Below are positions 32,448 through 42,030 of a stretch of 64,000 nucleotides of DNA, piece by piece (position 1 is the first letter of the stretch; each line of letters begins with the position of its first letter). The notes below the pieces were generated by a model. The model saw only the letters and a list, made by a program, of their open reading frames with translations, ran no database searches and had not been told where the DNA came from. This DNA comes from Longimicrobium terrae (GTDB lineage: Bacteria > Gemmatimonadota > Gemmatimonadetes > Longimicrobiales > Longimicrobiaceae), in assembly GCF_014202995.1 (NCBI RefSeq), contig NZ_JACHIA010000027.1:1-64000 (forward strand). The letters are read 5' to 3'. Position numbers and translations under genes: made by a program.

Positions 32448-33023
32448 TCAGCGCGGCGTGGGGGTGGTCCGCGCCTCCATGGAGTTCCAGTCGCCCGTGT
32501 ACTCGCTGCTGAACGTGAGCGGCGTCTGCAGCCACGCCCGCGCCCGGCATCCACCCAGCACCAGCGGCTCAAAGCGCGCTTCCCGCCACAGACGGTCCAT
32601 CCGCCGGTCCATCATGCGGTTGCCGGTGTTGGGCGTCACCTGCTCCACCACGCCGTCCGCGTTTACCTGCAGCATGATGCTCATGCTGCCGTCCACGGAG
32701 CGGTTTTCCCGCAGAAATCCGTCGATCACCGCGTCGAAGCGCTCTCCGAACTCCCGCTGGTTCAGCATGCGGGGAAGGCGGCCCGTGGGGATATACGTCA
32801 CCTGCGTCCCCTCGCGGAACATCTTGGCCTGGTCGACGCGCGCCGCCGTTTCCGCCTGCGTCATGCCCGGGGGAACGGAAACCGCCACGCGCAGCGCACC
32901 GACTTCCGCGCAGGTGGGAAACTGGGGGCGCTCAGGCTCCGCCCCGGCCTGGGCCAGCGCGGGGGAGGCGCCGAACGCGGCGGCGGCGAGGGCGGTGCGG
33001 ATCAGGATCTTCATCGAACGCAT
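32448..33023 (-). CDS. Secreted protein with TonB C-terminal-like domain
   Basis: A 191-residue periplasmic protein with a signal peptide (MRSMKILIRTALAAAAFG, cleaved after ALAQ). The last 90 residues (MLQVNADGVVEQVTPNTGNR, then RLWREARFEPLVLGGC) follow the pattern of TonB C-terminal domains (energy-transducer type) but without the N-terminal membrane anchor or Pro-rich linker. It may bind outer membrane receptors from the periplasm. It lies 70 bp downstream of the plug-domain protein gene on the same strand, a meaningful pairing. Two ATGs at 33023 and 33014 are possible. Confidence 0.7.
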   Translation of the reverse strand: MRSMKILIRTALAAAAFGASPALAQAGAEPERPQFPTCAEVGALRVAVSVPPGMTQAETAARVDQAKMFREGTQVTYIPTGRLPRMLNQREFGERFDAVIDGFLRENRSVDGSMSIMLQVNADGVVEQVTPNTGNRMMDRRMDRLWREARFEPLVLGGCRARAWLQTPLTFSSEYTGDWNSMEARTTPTPR

Positions 33024-33093
33024 GCGGTAGGGGGTCGAAAACAGATGATCTCTCAATCTCCACCCTTTCGCGACGGTCCGCAACGGCCCGCGT

Positions 33094-35562
33094 TCAGGGC
33101 GCGGCCGGCGCACGGGAGGCCGGCCGCCGAGTAGTCACCAGCATCACGCCCAGCGGATTGTTTGGATACCGGCTCGCGGCCGCGTGCGGGTTCAGGATCT
33201 CGATGGACTCGATCTCCTCCAGCGGAAGCACGCGCAGCAGGTTGTCGCGCGGCTCCAGCGGCACGCCGTCCACGATGATGGTCATGGGCCGGCAGAGCGG
33301 GCGATAGGGGGTGGACCGGCTGTAGGGCCGATAGTAGTTCATCTCCGCCCGCAGCCCCACGCACCGCGACGGCGTTACGATCACCTCGCGCACGCGCCGC
33401 AGCATCTCCATCGCATGCGTGGAGTGCTTCATCTCCGCCACGATCTGCTCGCGGTTGAAGGTGAGCACCCCCATGCGCGGCCGCGCCGTGACGATCACCG
33501 GGTCCATGCTGAAGGTGGCGGGATCGATCTCCAGATCCACCTGCATGGACTCCCCGCCGCCCACCGCGAGCGGCCGGCTGAGCATGCGCTGGCTGGCATC
33601 CACCACGTCCATCTGGTATTCGCCCGGGATCACGCGGCCGAAGATGAACTCGCCGTTCTCCCGCACGGGCACCTGCCGCGGGCTGGCCGTGTCGCCTTCC
33701 GCCAGCCGCATGGGCACCAGGTGCACCGACATCCCGGACGCCAGCGGGGCGCCGTTGATCATGGTCAGGCGGCCGGAGACGCGCACCGGGGCCCGCGCGC
33801 CCGTCGTCATGGTGAATCCGCCCACCTGGATGCGGCCCAGCGCGTCCGCGGCGATGGCGTGCTCGCGTGGCGCGTCCTGCGCTAGCGCCAGCGTGGCCGT
33901 GGGGAGCGGCCGGCCGACGAACTCGCCGGAAACGCGCACCGACACCCCGGCGGGGAGCCCGCAGAACAGATAGCGTCCGCGCGTGTCCGTCGTGCGCTCC
34001 GCGCGCGCCAGGCCGCCCGGCGCGGAATCGTCCGGCCATGCCAGCCGCACCGCGGCGGCGGGAAGCGGAAAGCCGTTCGCCGCGTTGTTCACCGTGCCGT
34101 ACAGCACGGCGCCCGCGCTGTCCGCGCACTGCATCGCGACGATGCGCCCCATGGACGGTACGGCCAGCGCTGCCTGGCCCACCGCGCTTTCCGCCACCGC
34201 CGCGTCCATGAAGGGCGGCTCGTACCCCAGTGAATCCAGCCGCGCGTGCGCAAAGGAAAGCCCGTAGATGCCCGGCGGCACGCCATCCATCACGTATGAA
34301 CCCGTGCTGTCGGTGGCGGCGGTGTACTCCGTGCCTTCCAGAAAGACGAGGGCGCCCGCCAGCGGCGCCGCCGCGGTGCTGTCCCACACCGTTCCGCGCA
34401 GCGAGCCGAACACGCCCAGCATGCGCGCCTCGCCGCCGCGCGGGCGCACCTCCATGATCTCCGCCCCGTCCTCGCGAAAGGCCACGATCTGCTGCTCCGG
34501 CTCGGCGATGGCGCCGCCGGGGCGCGATTCGCGGATCATGGGCGTGCGGATGTTCCACCGGCGCACGATCCACGCGCCGCTGGCGAGCCGGTCGAAGTTC
34601 ACCCAGCCACCCATGCGGCGGTCGTACGCGGAGCCCTCCAGCCCCGTGTAGCCGAACTCCATCTCCCGCAGCGCCGCCGAATCGCGCGCCACCCACAGCG
34701 TGCCGCGCACGTCCGGGCGTCCGCGTCCGCGCACGGGCTCAAAGGCCAGCCCCACACGGGTGGCGTCCGTGGGGTGAGGCACCGCGCGAAAGCAGTGCGT
34801 TTCCAGGAACTCGGGGGCGAGCAGCGCGGCGGCGTCGGGGCCGTAGAAGACGGTTTCGCCGTCCTCGGCCTGCACCCAGCCGCGGTCGCGCAGCTCGGCG
34901 GCGGGCGCGGTGCGGAACGGCGTGGAGGCGGCGGTGGTGTCCATGCGCGTGGTTTCGCGCGCGATGCGCAGCGTGACCGGGCCCATGTCGCGCGTCCAGT
35001 GGCGCACCACGTACGTGTGCAGCCCCTCCTGTTGCGTCCACGCGGTGGATTCCAGCGCCTTGCGGATCTCCTCCCACAGCAGCTGCGTGGCGGGCCCCGC
35101 GTCCGGAGTGCGCTCGCAACGGGAGCGGGCGCGCACCGCGATCCCCTGCAGCTCCACGCCGCGCACGCGGGCCGTCAGCCGCTGCGTGACCGTGGCTCCG
35201 TCTTCCAGGTCGATGGTGCGCGACGTCGTCGTGGCGTACCCCACCCGCTCGGCGCGGAGCGAGTAGCGGCCGGCGTTCCTCACGCGGAGGACGAAGCGGC
35301 CGTCCGTGTCGGTAAGCGTGGCGGTCAATCGCGCGCCGGCCTCGTTCATCAGCACCACCAGCGCGCCCGCGATGGGGCGTCCCGTGCCCTCCTCCACCAG
35401 CTCTCCCTGGATGGTCCCGTCGGCCGCCTGTGTCGCCATCAGGGAGGATGGCGCGCCTTTGGCCGATGCGGACGCGGGGAGCGGGGCCAGCAGCGCGGAT
35501 GCGAGCAGCGCGGCCGGGATGATCGCCGGGACGCGGGGCAGGGAAGGGCGGATTGTTCGCAT
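33094..35562 (-). CDS. Carboxypeptidase-regulatory/TonB-plug protein without barrel
   Basis: An 822-residue secreted protein (signal peptide ends around residue 32, PASASA). It has carboxypeptidase-regulatory beta-sandwich repeats: one after the signal (GTIQGELVEEGTGRPIAGAL), one mid-protein (GSLRGTVWDSTAAAPLAGAL) and one or two further on (VLYGTVNNAANGFPLPAAAV). The C-terminal 160 residues resemble a TonB receptor plug (PMTIIVDGVPLEPRDNLLRV, IESIEILNPHAAASRYP). No beta-barrel follows: the protein ends at TTRRP... The barrel-less form is frequent in Gemmatimonadota. It may dock on a receptor or act as a sensor or scaffold. The next gene downstream is a TonB-C-like protein. Confidence 0.8.
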   Translation of the reverse strand: MRTIRPSLPRVPAIIPAALLASALLAPLPASASAKGAPSSLMATQAADGTIQGELVEEGTGRPIAGALVVLMNEAGARLTATLTDTDGRFVLRVRNAGRYSLRAERVGYATTTSRTIDLEDGATVTQRLTARVRGVELQGIAVRARSRCERTPDAGPATQLLWEEIRKALESTAWTQQEGLHTYVVRHWTRDMGPVTLRIARETTRMDTTAASTPFRTAPAAELRDRGWVQAEDGETVFYGPDAAALLAPEFLETHCFRAVPHPTDATRVGLAFEPVRGRGRPDVRGTLWVARDSAALREMEFGYTGLEGSAYDRRMGGWVNFDRLASGAWIVRRWNIRTPMIRESRPGGAIAEPEQQIVAFREDGAEIMEVRPRGGEARMLGVFGSLRGTVWDSTAAAPLAGALVFLEGTEYTAATDSTGSYVMDGVPPGIYGLSFAHARLDSLGYEPPFMDAAVAESAVGQAALAVPSMGRIVAMQCADSAGAVLYGTVNNAANGFPLPAAAVRLAWPDDSAPGGLARAERTTDTRGRYLFCGLPAGVSVRVSGEFVGRPLPTATLALAQDAPREHAIAADALGRIQVGGFTMTTGARAPVRVSGRLTMINGAPLASGMSVHLVPMRLAEGDTASPRQVPVRENGEFIFGRVIPGEYQMDVVDASQRMLSRPLAVGGGESMQVDLEIDPATFSMDPVIVTARPRMGVLTFNREQIVAEMKHSTHAMEMLRRVREVIVTPSRCVGLRAEMNYYRPYSRSTPYRPLCRPMTIIVDGVPLEPRDNLLRVLPLEEIESIEILNPHAAASRYPNNPLGVMLVTTRRPASRAPAAP

Positions 35563-36035
35563 GGTGGCGTCGATGGGGAGGGAACCCGAGGGTCATCGTC
35601 CAATGAACGCATGTGCCCACCGCCGCACAAGGGCCCGGGTCCGGATGCGCCGTCCCATGCTCCACCGCGCGATCCGTCTCCCGCTCCCGCTCCCGGTGCC
35701 GTCCCATCAACACGCGCATCAGGTGGATGATGAAAATCAGTGGATGACACGCCCTCCGTCGTGCGAATGGCCGATTCCGGGATGTACGTCGTGATCCGCC
35801 CCGCCTCTCCGAACCAACCGCCCAGCGGATGATGGCGATGGATGCCGAGCTCTCCGCCCCAGTCCACGAAGGTGGACTTCGTGCCTTTCCAGCGGCGAAT
35901 TCATTCGCTCCTGGATGCCGCACGCGCGAGGTCGATCGACCCGCGCCGGACCTTCCGCTCCAGTCCGCGCAGGCGGACTTTGCGCCGTTGTTGCCGCGAC
36001 TTCAGTCGCCCCAGCCGCTCCCGGGCCGAACGAAT
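35563..36035. repeat. Two family C repeats
   Basis: No gene. Two family C/B hybrid copies lie at 35860-35925 and 35950-36000 (CAGTCCRCRnAGGCGGACTT type with GCGAATTCATTCGCTCC). The remaining sequence shows no structure. Confidence 0.65.
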
Positions 36036-36068
36036 CGAGGGGCGGACCCCGTGCGGGCCCGCCCCTCG
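36036..36068 (-). terminator. Hairpin after the BamA-like gene
   Basis: CGAGGGGCGG / CCGCCCCTCG, 10-bp perfect arms with a 13-nt loop, 29 bp past the stop on the minus strand. Confidence 0.6.
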
Positions 36069-36097
36069 TCTGACGTCGATCGACCGATCCGCCGCAA

Positions 36098-38353
36098 TTA
36101 CAGCGCCGCGTCCAGGTACAGGTCCACGCGCCACCCCTTGGGCTCGCGAATGGCGCGCGACAGGTCCAGGCGAATCAGCCCGTCCAGCACGCTGGCACCG
36201 ATCCCGGCGGACAGCAGGTTGGGGTCGCCGCCCCACCCGTCGCGCGGCCCCACCCATCCCGCGTCGCTGAACAGCACGATGCGCGCGGCGGGCGTGGGCG
36301 TGGCCACCTCGGCGCGGGCGCGCCAGAACGCCGTTCCGCCCAGCAGCGCGCCCGGGTACCCGCGCACGCTCTGCGTTCCGCCCAGGTACCACAGCCCCTG
36401 CACCGGCACGTCGCCTGTGGTGCTTCCCGCCGCGCCTTCCAGCGCCAGTCCCAGCCGCCCGCCCAGCCCGGACGTCACGCGCGCGAACGCCTGCCCGCGG
36501 CCGAACTGAAAGTCGCCCGTCTGCCCTTCCAGGCCGACGCCGGTGGTCAGCCGCGCCTGGCTGCGGTCCGAGCCGAACTCGCGCCGCAGCGACAGCCCCG
36601 CGCCCAGTTGGTCGGCGCGCGCCGCCGCGCGGTTGTCGCGGAACACGTCGCTCCCCTCCCATGCGCGGGCCAGCGAGATCTGCGTGTTGCGGGTGGACGG
36701 GTGCTGGTGCTCGCCGAACAGGCGCCAGTTGTACGTCCACGCCCCCGCGCGGATGGGGCTGCCGGTGATTTCCGCGCCGCTGGCCAGAAAGTAGTCGTAC
36801 TCGTCGCGGCCCAGCAGCAGCGCGGACAGCGAGTTGCCCGGGCCCAGCGCGCGGCCGCTCGTGCTCGGATCGAACGCCACCAGCCGCCGGTAGCCGCCCA
36901 GCCGCGTGTTCCAGAACGCCGTCTGCCGCGTTACGCCCAGCTCCGCCTTGGGCTCCAGGTCCGCCAGCCCGATGCGCGCCTCGCCATCCACCGTCAGCGG
37001 CCCGTACTCCACGTCCGCCCGCGCGCCCACGGAAAGCGCCTCCACGCGGTTGTAGCGAAGCATGCGCAGGCTGGCGACTTCCGTATGCAGCTCCGGCGCA
37101 AAGTCGCCAAAGCCGGGCACCAGCACGCGGGCCAGCGATTCCACCTCTTCGCCCGTGATCAGCTTGCTGGAGCCGCCGGCCAGCGGCTCCGGCAGATCGG
37201 CGCTGGCCAGCAGCGCGGCGGTGTCGGCGGGGATCTCCACCCGCCACAGGGAGCACGCCACGCTGTTGCAGCGGCAGGAGGCGCCCGTCTCCTTGGCGTC
37301 GTTGCGGCAGACGCGCTCGGCCATCGTGTCGCGCGGCGCGCCGGCCAGGCGCGGTGCCTGCTGCGGGGCGGCGCTGGCCGTCACCTGGTAGTCGGCGTAG
37401 CTCCGCTCAAAGCGCACCGGCAGCCCGGCCACCACGCCCATGTTCGCTTCCAGGTCCACCGCCATCAGGCGGGGAAGCCAGAAGCGGCCCTGCGTAAGCG
37501 CGTACTCCACCGTCACGTAGCGCACCACGGCGCGGATGGGGCCCGCGGCGTCGATCACGCCGGGAAGGTCCTCGTCCACGTCGCGGCGCAGATCGAACGG
37601 GCGCGCGGTGGTCAGCACGCTGCGCACCACGCCGTGCGTCTGCAGGTCGATCCACAGCGTGCCGCGCAGCAGGCGGAACTCGCGGCGGCGGGGAATGATC
37701 TCCAGCTGCACCATCTGCAGCCGCGTTCCGTCGGGGAGGCGCACGGTGGTGGTGTCGCCGGAGCGGAAGCGGTAGTGCGCCTCGCTCCCCGCACCCAGCG
37801 GGTCCACCGGCGTGGCGTCTATCTCCACGGAAGTGCCCGTCTTCTTTCCCGTGGAATCGCGCTCCACCTCGGTGCCCGCGCTCACCTCGCCGTCTGCCGC
37901 GCGGGTGCGCTCGCGCCGCGCGGCCGTCGTATCCCGCGCACCCACGCTGATGCCGAAGCTGAAGATGTCCAGCTGAAGCTGGTCGGGGTCAAAGGCCAGG
38001 TCCGGCCCCTCGCTCATCAGGTCGTCGGGCAGGCTCACGCCGCGTGACGTACTGGGCGAGGCCTCACGCGCGCCCAGAATGCGCACGGTGCCGGTCTGGC
38101 CGCGGCGCCACTCGATCTGGGCCGCCATCTCCTGGCCGAACAGCGTGCGCTGGCGGCTCAGCGCCTCCACGCCCACGTGAATGCGCTGCCGGGCGGTGAC
38201 CTGGTAGGCGTCGATGGTGCGCTCCACTCGCGCGCGGCGTTCGCGCGCGCCGGCCACCAGCTGGCGCGTGCCCGCGTCCGGGTAGGCGGAGGTGGAATCC
38301 TGCAACGTGGGAGTGCCCTGCAGCAGCGCCGCGAAGGCCAGAGTCAGCAACAT
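36098..38353 (-). CDS. BamA/TamA-like outer membrane protein
   Basis: A 751-residue outer membrane protein. A very short signal (MLLTLAFAALLQG) is followed by a soluble N-terminal half with a beta-rich region (RLQMVQLEIIPRRREFRLLR, GTLWIDLQTHGVVRSVL) and an Arg/Asp-rich part. From about residue 470 on it is a series of amphipathic strands typical of a 16-strand surface-antigen (D15) barrel. The L6 motif is present as GGTQSVRGYPG. It ends in LYLDAAL rather than an aromatic residue. POTRA domains are not evident. It could insert or secrete a partner, but the role is not clear. A C-rich insert CRCNSVACSLW is notable. Confidence 0.75.
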   Translation of the reverse strand: MLLTLAFAALLQGTPTLQDSTSAYPDAGTRQLVAGARERRARVERTIDAYQVTARQRIHVGVEALSRQRTLFGQEMAAQIEWRRGQTGTVRILGAREASPSTSRGVSLPDDLMSEGPDLAFDPDQLQLDIFSFGISVGARDTTAARRERTRAADGEVSAGTEVERDSTGKKTGTSVEIDATPVDPLGAGSEAHYRFRSGDTTTVRLPDGTRLQMVQLEIIPRRREFRLLRGTLWIDLQTHGVVRSVLTTARPFDLRRDVDEDLPGVIDAAGPIRAVVRYVTVEYALTQGRFWLPRLMAVDLEANMGVVAGLPVRFERSYADYQVTASAAPQQAPRLAGAPRDTMAERVCRNDAKETGASCRCNSVACSLWRVEIPADTAALLASADLPEPLAGGSSKLITGEEVESLARVLVPGFGDFAPELHTEVASLRMLRYNRVEALSVGARADVEYGPLTVDGEARIGLADLEPKAELGVTRQTAFWNTRLGGYRRLVAFDPSTSGRALGPGNSLSALLLGRDEYDYFLASGAEITGSPIRAGAWTYNWRLFGEHQHPSTRNTQISLARAWEGSDVFRDNRAAARADQLGAGLSLRREFGSDRSQARLTTGVGLEGQTGDFQFGRGQAFARVTSGLGGRLGLALEGAAGSTTGDVPVQGLWYLGGTQSVRGYPGALLGGTAFWRARAEVATPTPAARIVLFSDAGWVGPRDGWGGDPNLLSAGIGASVLDGLIRLDLSRAIREPKGWRVDLYLDAAL

Positions 38354-38736
38354 GGGATCGGGCGGTCGGGAGTAGGTGGGACGGGTAGCCACCGGGGTAC
38401 GCCCCGGCGGTACCGCGAGTTTCAGTGCTGGCCGGCTCGGGACCGTCCGGCCGGGCCGTTGCGGCGGGTCTCGCCAGCCCCGGACGCCGCGCGGCGGTGC
38501 AGGCGCGTCGCCCCGGCGGCGGTGCCGAGCCCATGCGACTTGGGTGCCCGGTCCGCCCAATCGCTCAAGTGCAAGCGAACACGTTCGATACGCGGAACGT
38601 GGCGGATGGACGGCGCGCCCCGGTGCCGTGATCTGACACGGTATCGCGAGACAGTGTACACACCCGAGGTCGCCGGGACGAACCCGTCATCGTGGATGCG
38701 CGAAGGGCGAGGCCGCCGCGGCCCCGCCCCTCTGCT
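38354..38736. other. Gap without recognisable features
   Basis: About 380 bp upstream of the BamA-like gene and downstream of the small NTase partner. I see GC-rich sequence without a reading frame, repeat copy or clear promoter. Confidence 0.5.
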
Positions 38737-38964
38737 TCAGTCGAGCGTGGATCCCCGGTTGCGCCACTCGCGCCAGCCCGGCTCATCCACCTCCACGAAC
38801 GGCCCCAGCCCGCCGCGCTCCCGCAGGAACGCGCGCTCATCCGGGTCGCGCGCCGGCCGCGTCATTCCCGTGGGGTCGATGCGAGAGCGGACCTCGGCGG
38901 CCGCCGCGCGCCGCTTCGCCCACATGGCGCGCAGTTCCGAGATGTCGATGTCGTCGATTTTCAT
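38737..38964 (-). CDS. Small acidic/basic protein next to nucleotidyltransferase
   Basis: A 75-residue soluble protein with no recognised family. GGAGG lies 6 nt before the ATG, one of the best ribosome binding sites in the window. The N-terminal half is helical (ISELRAMWAKRRAAAAEVRS), the middle is an RIDPTGMTRPARDPDER linker and the tail is Trp-rich (EPGWREWRNRG). It lies 14 bp downstream of the nucleotidyltransferase gene, so it is probably its partner; whether as antitoxin, effector or target adaptor is not known. Confidence 0.65.
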   Translation of the reverse strand: MKIDDIDISELRAMWAKRRAAAAEVRSRIDPTGMTRPARDPDERAFLRERGGLGPFVEVDEPGWREWRNRGSTLD

Positions 38965-38978
38965 GAGCGCCTCCTGCA

Positions 38979-39608
38979 TTAACGGTAGTGAAGATGCCAC
39001 AGCCTATCAAGCGCAGCCAGCGTAATCGTTTCCCCGGAGTCAGAGATGGCGCGAAGCAGGTCCAGGGCGTCGTTCGCGCCCTCTTTGCGGAGCGCATTCC
39101 GCAGGAATTCCTCATCCAGGCTGTCGCCGAAGCCCCTCAGCATCTCGATGGCCTGCGTACCGTGTCCCCAGTACTTCCAGTAGCGAAAACCCACGATTCT
39201 TTCGGCCAGCAGGGCTTCTTTCGTGATAACGCGCAACGTGAACGGGCCGACTGACACCTCGTCAGCCGGTTCCTCCATGTAGTTCCCGGGCACTTCCACG
39301 AACAGGTCATCGCGAACCCAGTGCCGCCCGCTCCGCCGCAATCCGAGTGAAAGGAAGACGTCGTTGATCGTCTCCCGCGTGCCGCGTTCAACCACGAAGT
39401 CCAGGTCGCTCGTTCGATACGCGTCGGGAACGTGGAATTCCAAGGCTCCTCCGCCGACGAGCGTGGCGCGCAGGCCGGACCGGTCGAGAGCGGTGGAGAT
39501 GATCGCCGCGGAGAACGTCATCCGCTCCACGTGCTCGCGGTCGGAGTACCACGCCTCCTCCAGCGCGCCGCGCAGGTCGTCGTTGGCGAGGGGAGGCGCG
39601 GCGCTCAC
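38979..39608 (-). CDS. DUF6036-type nucleotidyltransferase
   Basis: A 209-residue nucleotidyltransferase-fold protein. The catalytic region is LVGGGALEFHVPDAYRTSDL followed by DFVV, giving the GG...SDxDF pattern of minimal NTases and AbiEii-like toxins; later segments (RVITKEALLAERIVGFRYWK, LDEEFLRNALRKEGA) match the DUF6036 group. The GTG start overlaps the ABC transporter stop by four bases (GTGA). Followed by a 75-residue gene. Toxin, RNA-modifying or other transfer activity is possible; no antitoxin family is recognised. Confidence 0.75.
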   Translation of the reverse strand: MSAAPPLANDDLRGALEEAWYSDREHVERMTFSAAIISTALDRSGLRATLVGGGALEFHVPDAYRTSDLDFVVERGTRETINDVFLSLGLRRSGRHWVRDDLFVEVPGNYMEEPADEVSVGPFTLRVITKEALLAERIVGFRYWKYWGHGTQAIEMLRGFGDSLDEEFLRNALRKEGANDALDLLRAISDSGETITLAALDRLWHLHYR

Positions 39609-41515
39609 CGGTATCCCGCGGCCTGCAGGTTGAACAGCTCGGCGTAGCGGCCGCCCAGGGCCAGGAGTTCGTCGTGCGTCCCTTCCTCCAGCACGCGGCC
39701 GTGCTCCAGCACGATGATGCGGTCCGCCATGCGCACGGTGGAAAAGCGGTGCGAGATCAGGATCGCCATCTTCTCGTCCGTCAGCTCGGTGAAGCGCTGG
39801 AACACCTCGTACTCGGCGCGGGCGTCCAGCGCCGCCGTCGGCTCGTCGAGGATCAGGAGCTGCGCGTCGCGCATGTACGCGCGCCCCAGCGCCACCTTCT
39901 GCCACTGCCCGCCGGACAGGTCCACCCCGCCCTCGAAGCGCCGCCCCAGCATCTGCCGGTACCTGGCGGGCAGCGCCTCCACCACCTCCGAGGCCAGCGA
40001 GCGCCGCGCCGCGTCCACCACGCGCGGATGCTCATCGTCCCCGCCGGCCGCCAGCTCGCCGATGCGGCCGACCGCGATGTTTTCCTCGGCCGTCATGTCG
40101 TACCGCACGAAGTCCTGAAAGATGACGCCGGCCTGGTCGTACAGCTCCGCCGGGTCGTACTCGCCCAGAGGATGTCCGTCCAGCAGCAGCACGCCGCGCG
40201 TGGGCTCGTACAGCCGCGTGAGCAGCTTGGTGATGGTCGTCTTTCCCGCGCCGTTCTCGCCCACCAGCGCCAGCCGTTCGCCCGGCGCGATGCGGAGCGA
40301 GATTCCGCGCAGCACCCACGACGGATCATCCGACGGCGGATTGGCGGGCGCATCAGCGTCGTCGCCGGTGCCCGGGTAGCGGAACCACACATCGCGGAAC
40401 TCGAATCCCTGGCGGATGGGCCGCGGAAATGGACGTGCGTTGTCCGGCCGGCGGATGGTGGGCTGCATCGCCAGAAAGGTGAACAGGTCGTCCAGATACA
40501 GCGCCTGCTCGTACAGGTCCGTCGTGGACAGCAGCATGCGCTGGATCAGGTCGCGCGAGCGGGAGAACGTTCCCGCCAGCAGCGTCAGGCTGCCCAGCGT
40601 CAGCCGTCCCAGCACCGTGCGGTACACGATGGTTCCGTAGGCCGCATAGTACCCCAGCGTGGACACCACCGTGAGCGCCGTGCTCACCAGGCTGCGGCGG
40701 ATGGCGAGGCTGCGGTTGGCGGCGTAGAACTGGTCCGAAAGCAGGCGGTACTGCGCCACCAGAAAGGGCGACAGGCCAAAGAGCTTCACTTCCTTTGCCG
40801 TCGTATCCGACGCGCCGATCATGCGGTAGTAGTCCAGCCTGCGCCGCTCCGGCGTCCACTGGTACAGCAGCGAATAGCCGAGCGCGGCGAAGTGCGTTTC
40901 GCCCAGGAACGACGGCAGCACCGTCAGGACCAGGAGGACGAAGAGCAGGGGCGAAAAGGCCAGCAGCGTGCCGATGAGCGTCACCAGCGTGAGCGCGTCC
41001 TGCGCCAGGCCGAACATCTGCGCCAGCAGCGCGATGCGCCCCACCGTCTGCCGCCGCGCGCGCTCCAGCCGGTCGTAGAAGACGGGGTCCTCGAAGTGCT
41101 GCAGGTCCAGATCCGCCGCGTGCTCCATCAGCTGCACGCTCAGGCGGTTGCTGAACAGGTCGCCCAGCAGGCTTTCCAGCAGCGTTCCCGTGCGGGCCGC
41201 CACCTCGCCCACCACAACGATGCCGAACTCCAGCGCCACCAGGGACGAGATGCGGCGCCAGTCGGGCGTGCCCGCGCCGGCGGCGGCCACCACCTCGTCC
41301 ACGATCAGCTTGCCGATCCAGAGCGTGGCGATGGGGACGAATGCGCGCAGCAGGCGCAGCGCGGCGATTCCCAGCACGTAGCCGCGGTGCGTGCGCCACA
41401 CCATTCCCATGAACGGGGGAAGGTTGCGCATGGCGCGCAGCCGCTGCCTCCACGTGGGCTGTCCCTCCGTGGGCGAGCGGCGCTGCTGTCCGACGTGTGA
41501 TCTAGCCTGTGCCAT
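39605..41515 (-). CDS. ABC transporter, fused permease and ATPase
   Basis: A 636-residue ABC half-transporter: an N-terminal helix-rich export-type transmembrane domain (about 35-330) followed by the ATPase. Walker A is GENGAGKTT, the signature LSGGQWQ, Walker B LLILDEP, and the H-loop is ISHRFS. The family is lipid/peptide/drug export, probably as a homodimer. An inserted acidic loop (GDDADAPANPPSDDPS) lies just before the ATPase domain. It starts at ATG 41515 and is divergent from the oxidase operon across a repeat-bearing gap. It overlaps the nucleotidyltransferase gene by GTGA and would be co-transcribed with it. Confidence 0.92.
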   Translation of the reverse strand: MAQARSHVGQQRRSPTEGQPTWRQRLRAMRNLPPFMGMVWRTHRGYVLGIAALRLLRAFVPIATLWIGKLIVDEVVAAAGAGTPDWRRISSLVALEFGIVVVGEVAARTGTLLESLLGDLFSNRLSVQLMEHAADLDLQHFEDPVFYDRLERARRQTVGRIALLAQMFGLAQDALTLVTLIGTLLAFSPLLFVLLVLTVLPSFLGETHFAALGYSLLYQWTPERRRLDYYRMIGASDTTAKEVKLFGLSPFLVAQYRLLSDQFYAANRSLAIRRSLVSTALTVVSTLGYYAAYGTIVYRTVLGRLTLGSLTLLAGTFSRSRDLIQRMLLSTTDLYEQALYLDDLFTFLAMQPTIRRPDNARPFPRPIRQGFEFRDVWFRYPGTGDDADAPANPPSDDPSWVLRGISLRIAPGERLALVGENGAGKTTITKLLTRLYEPTRGVLLLDGHPLGEYDPAELYDQAGVIFQDFVRYDMTAEENIAVGRIGELAAGGDDEHPRVVDAARRSLASEVVEALPARYRQMLGRRFEGGVDLSGGQWQKVALGRAYMRDAQLLILDEPTAALDARAEYEVFQRFTELTDEKMAILISHRFSTVRMADRIIVLEHGRVLEEGTHDELLALGGRYAELFNLQAAGYR

Positions 41516-42030
41516 GAAGCCGGGTTCAGGGTGCGCGGATGAACGGTGAACATACCATGGGCGGGCGGGAGGGGAAGAGAGGAAGTGCGTGAGTGCGGGG
41601 TGCGTGAGTGCGTTAGTGCGAAAAGATGCGAGAGTACGAGGCGGAGGATGATTGTGCGTGCGCGGGAAGTGGCAACGCGGATGGGGATGGAAGGGCGGAC
41701 CAGGCAGCAGCGCCGGGGATCCGGCGGGTTCATCCGCGGGGCCTTCCTGGCCCTTCTCCGTCGTTCGCACTCACGCACTCACGCACCCCGCACTCACGCA
41801 CTGCTTTTGTAGGCCCTTTCCCTACATACAGACCCCGGCGCGCCCCTTACATTCCCGCCAAACAGGGCGGGGTGCGCCCCGCGCCGGCATGCCCGGCGCG
41901 GATACTGGCGCGCGCCGGAGGGGCGGCGTATTATGGCGCCCGGTCCGGGCCGCCGCCCTGTGCACGGCTCGCGCGCGCCCGCGCGCCCCGGCTCGCTGGA
42001 CCCTTGCAGAACGCCGAACACCCACAGCCG
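41516..42030. repeat. Divergent region with a family E element
   Basis: About 515 bp between ABC transporter and ctaC. A two-ended family E element lies at 41580-41805: forward units (GTGCGTGAGTGCGG) at 41582-41620 and reversed units (GCACTCACGCAC) at 41769-41805, enclosing about 150 bp. The remaining 220 bp upstream of ctaC should hold its promoter; I see no clear boxes. Confidence 0.7.
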
